A stretch of 64,000 bases of DNA, from NCBI RefSeq assembly GCF_032118995.1, contig NC_092661.1:1552501-1616500 (forward strand), given 5' to 3'. This DNA is from Asterias amurensis (taxonomy: Eukaryota; Echinodermata; Asteroidea; Forcipulatida; Asteriidae). Position 1 is the stretch's first letter; each line of letters starts with the position of its first letter. This document shows, piece by piece, positions 58,318 to 64,000 of this stretch. A program made the translations under genes and the position numbers. The notes under the pieces were generated by a model, which saw only the letters and a program-made list of their open reading frames with translations, had not been told where the DNA came from and ran no database searches.

Positions 58318-59044
58318 ACAATTTCTAATTGTCAAAGACTAGTATTCTATACTAAAATAATTGTTAGCATAAAACGTACTTAGTTACGAGCAATGGAGAG
58401 CTGTTGGTAGTACACAATGTGCAAGAAATAGAGTGCGCCCTCTCCCTGCTGAAAGCTAAACTAAAAACGTTACAAAGGTTGTGTATGCAAACTATTTTTT
58501 ACCATAAATTTTGTATGCAAATAATAAAATTGCAGCAGCCACAAATAAGAATGAAAGTGCCCTTGCTTTCACAACTTGCGTACATATTTTCTATGCGTAC
58601 ATATACAAACATGTCACAAAATATAACAATCAAACACCGTACGATAAACCTAATTTTTTAACTTGTTATGCATTAGTTTAAATTATTATTTCGTAAATAT
58701 ATATATATTGAAACCTATTGTTTGGTTTTTAAAGATGTTCTTTGTACTCACTGTGGGTGCAAGTAATATTTTTTTTGGCTGTAGAGGTTTTTTGTCAGGC
58801 TCTGTGGATCAGAACATAGCCTGGTTCGATTTGTCAATTAATCCATCTCTCTGACATTCCGCCTGTAAAACCGCAAATTAAAACAACTTTTATTGGCACT
58901 ACCGAGACAGAATGTTTACGATATTGATGATAATGAGACAAAGTATACTGTTATAATACGTCACAGAATGGTCACAAATCTACATCAAGCAAGTTTTCTC
59001 CATGTTGCTAGAAAAATTACGGTGCTTCGTTTACTTCACGTAAT
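58318..59044. other. Intergenic with family A remnant
   Basis: A family A remnant (CTAATTGTCAAAGACTAG..GTTAGCATAAAACGTACTTAG) lies at 58318-58440. No gene otherwise; positions 58889-58894 hold AATAAA on the minus strand. Confidence 0.5.
58889..58894 (-). promoter_or_regulatory. Candidate poly(A) signal for the PAN-discoidin gene
   Basis: AATAAA on the minus strand, about 150 bases after the stop codon at 59045-59047. Confidence 0.45.
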
Positions 59045-60303
59045 CTACTGGCAGCCAAGCAGCTCGAAACGCAGGCAGATGTATTCATTCCACTCAACGG
59101 GCACGATGCGTATCTTGACCGCCAAGACGGGCTTGAAGAAGCGCCTCTCCACGATGCTGTGTTTATCGGTGTTGCCATTGAATATCTAGAAGGGGGAAAG
59201 ACAGCATAATTGTAAATTGGGTAAAGAAAATTGTTTTCATCTGAAGATTATCTTTAAAGGAGGTTAATCAGCATACCTGAGTTTGACCAAGTTGGTGCTT
59301 CACATCAACAAGACATGCCGGTGAGGGCGGTTCGAACTGCACTCTGTACTTGGTCACCCACTGTTGGGCGTTGGGGAAATCATGACGCCCCTGTGTGAGT
59401 ACCCCAGTGACGTAGGTCGGGTTGCATAAATCCACCTGTATCCACTGGTTGGCATCCGCAGTCCTAGGTGCCCACCCGCCCATGATGCCATCATCCTGCG
59501 GTATCTTGTTGAGACGGCCACCAGTCGGTGTACTCTTATCTGTGAATTCCCAGTTACTTGATGCGGAGAGACTCTCATCGGGAATCGAACCATCTTCAAG
59601 ACCAAGTTTCTCTGGGAACAGAAAGATGAAACATTCTTATACACAATCACAATGCATACATTGCAGAAAAGATTCGGCGGAAAATTCTCAACAATATTTC
59701 CTCATGTTCCAATGGAATTAAAACGAATGACATTATCTGATTACTTACCAAAACCCAAACAGACCTTCACAGGACAGCTCTTTCCTTGGCTAGAAACATA
59801 ATTATTCTGCGGAGCAAAGTGGAAACAGTTGATGCTCGATTATTGAAGTACATAAGTTTAATTTTTACACAGGAAATTGTTTTTAACATGTCAGTGATGA
59901 AATAAATAGAGAGAAAACGAGAAAACGAATCGACACACACACATTCATGGGCGAGTTTTACAAGTACCTGACAGGACATTGGTTTTGCAGTTGCATCGTA
60001 GTACGACACATTCAGCATTCCTTGAAGGTTGTCAGAGACGTGCTCAGCACTTGCGTTGTTCATCTGACAGACTTGATCGATGTGATCGTAGTTGAAAGAG
60101 AAACATCCATGATGGCTGAGACACCGAACTGAACATCTGACGGCAGAGATGCCCGAGACATTCATGAAGGACTGGCCTAGTAGGGCGTGGTGCTCTACCG
60201 GCTGGTACCAGACCCATCGGTAAAGACCACTCACACTATAAGACGCTGAAACCTCAAGAAACATCTCAAGCAAGAGGAAAATCAAACCACTCAGCACGGC
60301 CAT
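59045..60303 (-). CDS. Secreted PAN/apple-like plus discoidin (F5/8 type C) protein
   Basis: Four exons on the minus strand: 59968-60303, 59749-59806, 59277-59611, 59045-59185; 870 nt, 289 residues, all GT/AG with phase kept. Residues 1-21 are a signal peptide (MAVLSGLIFLLLEMFLEVSA). Residues about 25-112 hold six cysteines in a PAN/apple-like pattern (RCSVRCLSHHGCFSFNY). From about residue 125 a discoidin domain runs CLGF..LGLEDGSIPDESLSAS, then GGWAPRTADANQWIQVDL, ending LRFELLGCQ and stop. Such proteins bind carbohydrate or membrane lipid outside the cell. An upstream ATG at 60345 would add 14 residues before the signal peptide, so I prefer 60303. The exact biological role is not predictable. 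Confidence 0.85.
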
Positions 60304-60534
60304 TTTCTCACTCTGGTTTGAAATGACTAGCTGCCCTACCCACATAATAATCTATTTCCGTTAAGTAAACTTCTGAAAAATCGCGGTTCAAGTTAAATTG
60401 CAGAGGAATATGTTGCCATGGTAATGAGAAACACCATTCTTTCTGGTCATGTTGTGTGACAAAAGTCAATACCATGCAGGCTGCAACACATTCACTAATT
60501 ACTTTTCCCTTACTCTTTACTGAAATCAGTTTAA

Positions 60535-60868
60535 TTGATATTTCATTCTTTTTGTTACATTCCTCAACGCAGCCTCAGATCATCAAACAAGTGTCTTCTT
60601 GTGACACCGAGGACACACACCTCTTATGGTAGTCGGGCTTTTTCATCTGCAGCACCAACCCTCTGGAATACTCTATCAATAGCCATTCGCACAGCTTCTT
60701 CATTAGACACATTTAAATTGCAACTAAAAACCTATTTGTTTCCTAAGTCACTTTAGTTAGGCAATCTTTTGATCCTTTTCTTTGTAGAAACGTCTTTGTT
60801 TTGGTTTCTTTTCCTCTCTAGCGCCTCGGATTAGTTGTCTAGATAGATGGCGCTATATAAATGCTTAT
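60535..60868 (+). mobile_element. LINE RT C-terminal fragment
   Basis: Reads LVTPRTHTSYGSRAFSSAAP then TLWNTLSIAIRTASSLDTFK, the C-terminus of a CR1/L2-like LINE. A 3' end GGCGCTATATAAATGC follows. Confidence 0.8.
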
Positions 60869-60987
60869 TAGCTGTTCCTACCTACCGTCGGAACAGGTAT
60901 TGTTTTCGTCGAGATTTTTATTATTTTTATTATTACTATTATTATTAGCTGTTCCGACCTACCGTCGGAACAGGTATTGTTTTCGTC
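60869..60987 (+). repeat. Tandem duplicated hairpin unit
   Basis: AGCTGTTC..ACCTACCGTCGG then AACAGGTATTGTTTTCG occurs twice, 78 bp apart. The second copy forms the perfect stem TGTTCCGAC/GTCGGAACA. Each is followed by ATT repeats. Confidence 0.75.
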
Positions 60988-61606
<619 letters not shown>

Positions 61607-61923
61607 CATTTTATCACAGCATGCAAAAGAAAGATGTCATATTCCTTTGTGCCGGTAACTCCTCGAGTCGGGCTACGTCTCGTAGCCTTAGATCTCAAGA
61701 GTCTTTCTCAGGATCCTCGCTGTTCCCAAAAGCGCTGCCTTCTGTAACAGATCTACCCTCACATTTGTCCCTATTTCATCTAGATGTTTCCTCAGTGCTT
61801 TGGGAATGGTGCCAAGTGCTCCAACCACCACGGGGACTACTTTTACCTTTACCTGCCAAATCTTACGAAGTTCCCTAGCCAGGTCCTGGTACTTCTCGAT
61901 CTTTTCCATCTCCTTCGAAGCTA
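61607..61923 (-). mobile_element. LINE 3' fragment, copy 1
   Basis: The minus strand encodes SKEMEKIEKYQDLARELRKI then WQVKVKVVPVVVGALGTIPK and AALLGTARILRK, the conserved C-terminus of a non-LTR retrotransposon reverse transcriptase. 5'-truncated at 61923. Confidence 0.85.
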
Positions 61924-61979
61924 AAATAATAATATAATTATAATGATAATTATAATTATAATAATAATTATAATTAATA

Positions 61980-62023
<44 letters not shown>

Positions 62024-62035
62024 TACTATTACTAT
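61924..62035. repeat. AT-rich junction and ATT array grading into the hexanucleotide array
   Basis: Irregular AAT/TTA motifs give way to (ATT)n, then TACTATTACTATTAC and mixed TCACTA/TTACTA units before the pure array. Confidence 0.85.
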
Positions 62036-63551
<1,516 letters not shown>

Positions 63552-64000
63552 TCATTTTATCACAGCATGCAAAAGAAAGATGTCATTTTCCTTTGTGCCG
63601 GTAACTCCTTGAGTCGGGCTACGTCCCGTAGCCTTAGATCTCAAGAGTCTTTCTCAGGATCCTCGCTGTTCCCAAAAGCGCTGCCAACCACCACGGGGAC
63701 TACTTTTACCTTTACCTGCCAAATCTTACGAAGTTCCCTAGCCAGGTCCTGGTACTTCTCGATCTTTTCCATCTCCTTCGAAGCTACCCTTATATCACCT
63801 GGCACAGCTATGTCAATGAGATGACACATCTTCTTCGTCTTATCTAATAGCACAACATCCGGACGCCTATGTGGTATAACATGATCGGTCTGAATGGTAA
63901 AGTCCCAAAGGATCTTGACCTGGTCGGTCTCTACAACTTTTTCCGGAACATGTTCGTACCATTTCGCAAGCACTTTGACACCATACTTCTTACACAGATC
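63552..64000 (-). mobile_element. LINE 3' fragment, copy 2, running off the window
   Basis: Near-identical to copy 1 but longer upstream. The minus strand reads VLAKWYEHVPEKVV, KILWDFTIQTDHVIPHRRPD and VVLLDKTKKMCHLIDIAVPG, then the shared KYQDLAREL segment. About 84 bp present in copy 1 (after GCGCTGCC) is deleted, putting the end out of frame. Confidence 0.85.

Overview
The window is animal nuclear DNA: long introns with GT/AG junctions, one large multi-exon gene, many short inverted-repeat transposons, SINEs, LINE tails and long microsatellites. The intronless receptor cluster and the repeat set suggest a marine deuterostome, most likely an echinoderm and perhaps a sea star. That assignment is inference; no database search was possible. 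All splice models were read by eye from splice consensus, unbroken reading phase and resemblance to known protein families.

Positions 1-47286 (+ strand) hold the 3' three quarters of an ASK-family MAP kinase kinase kinase gene (MAP3K5/MAP3K15 orthologue). I resolve 33 coding exons in unbroken phase, about 1,140 residues: the end of the N-terminal regulatory domain, TPR helices, PH-like domain, complete kinase domain, the 14-3-3-site linker, HisK-N-like helical domain, coiled-coil segment and SAM domain. The stop is at 47284-47286 and a poly(A) signal at 47333. Two extra in-phase microexons (30 and 36 nt) lie in the linker downstream of the kinase domain. The 5' exons lie before the window.

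Four intronless rhodopsin-class seven-transmembrane receptor genes of one family follow. One is antisense inside the ASK intron between the two SAM exons (39669-40658). The others are at 50377-51312 (-), 54428-55390 (+) and 56887-57846 (+). They are nearly identical in TM1-TM2 and in intracellular loop 3, and divergent in TM3-TM5 and the extracellular loops. Local tandem repeats surround them.

Positions 59045-60303 (-) hold a four-exon gene for a secreted PAN/apple-like plus discoidin (F5/8 type C) protein of about 289 residues. Positions 60535-64000 hold LINE 3' ends with large ATT arrays and a pure 1.39-kb TCACTA hexanucleotide array.

Introns and spacers are crowded with mobile elements. 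I see several families of TTAA-flanked inverted-repeat MITEs, large foldback elements, a hAT-like element with an 8-bp target duplication beside a splice donor, two Helitrons with A/T insertion sites, tRNA-derived SINEs (two with MITEs nested inside), and 5'-truncated LINEs. The points most worth a second look are the mosaic conservation of the receptor cluster, a MITE that supplies the stop codon of one receptor, the 14-3-3-site microexon, and the two-sided origin of the hexanucleotide array.
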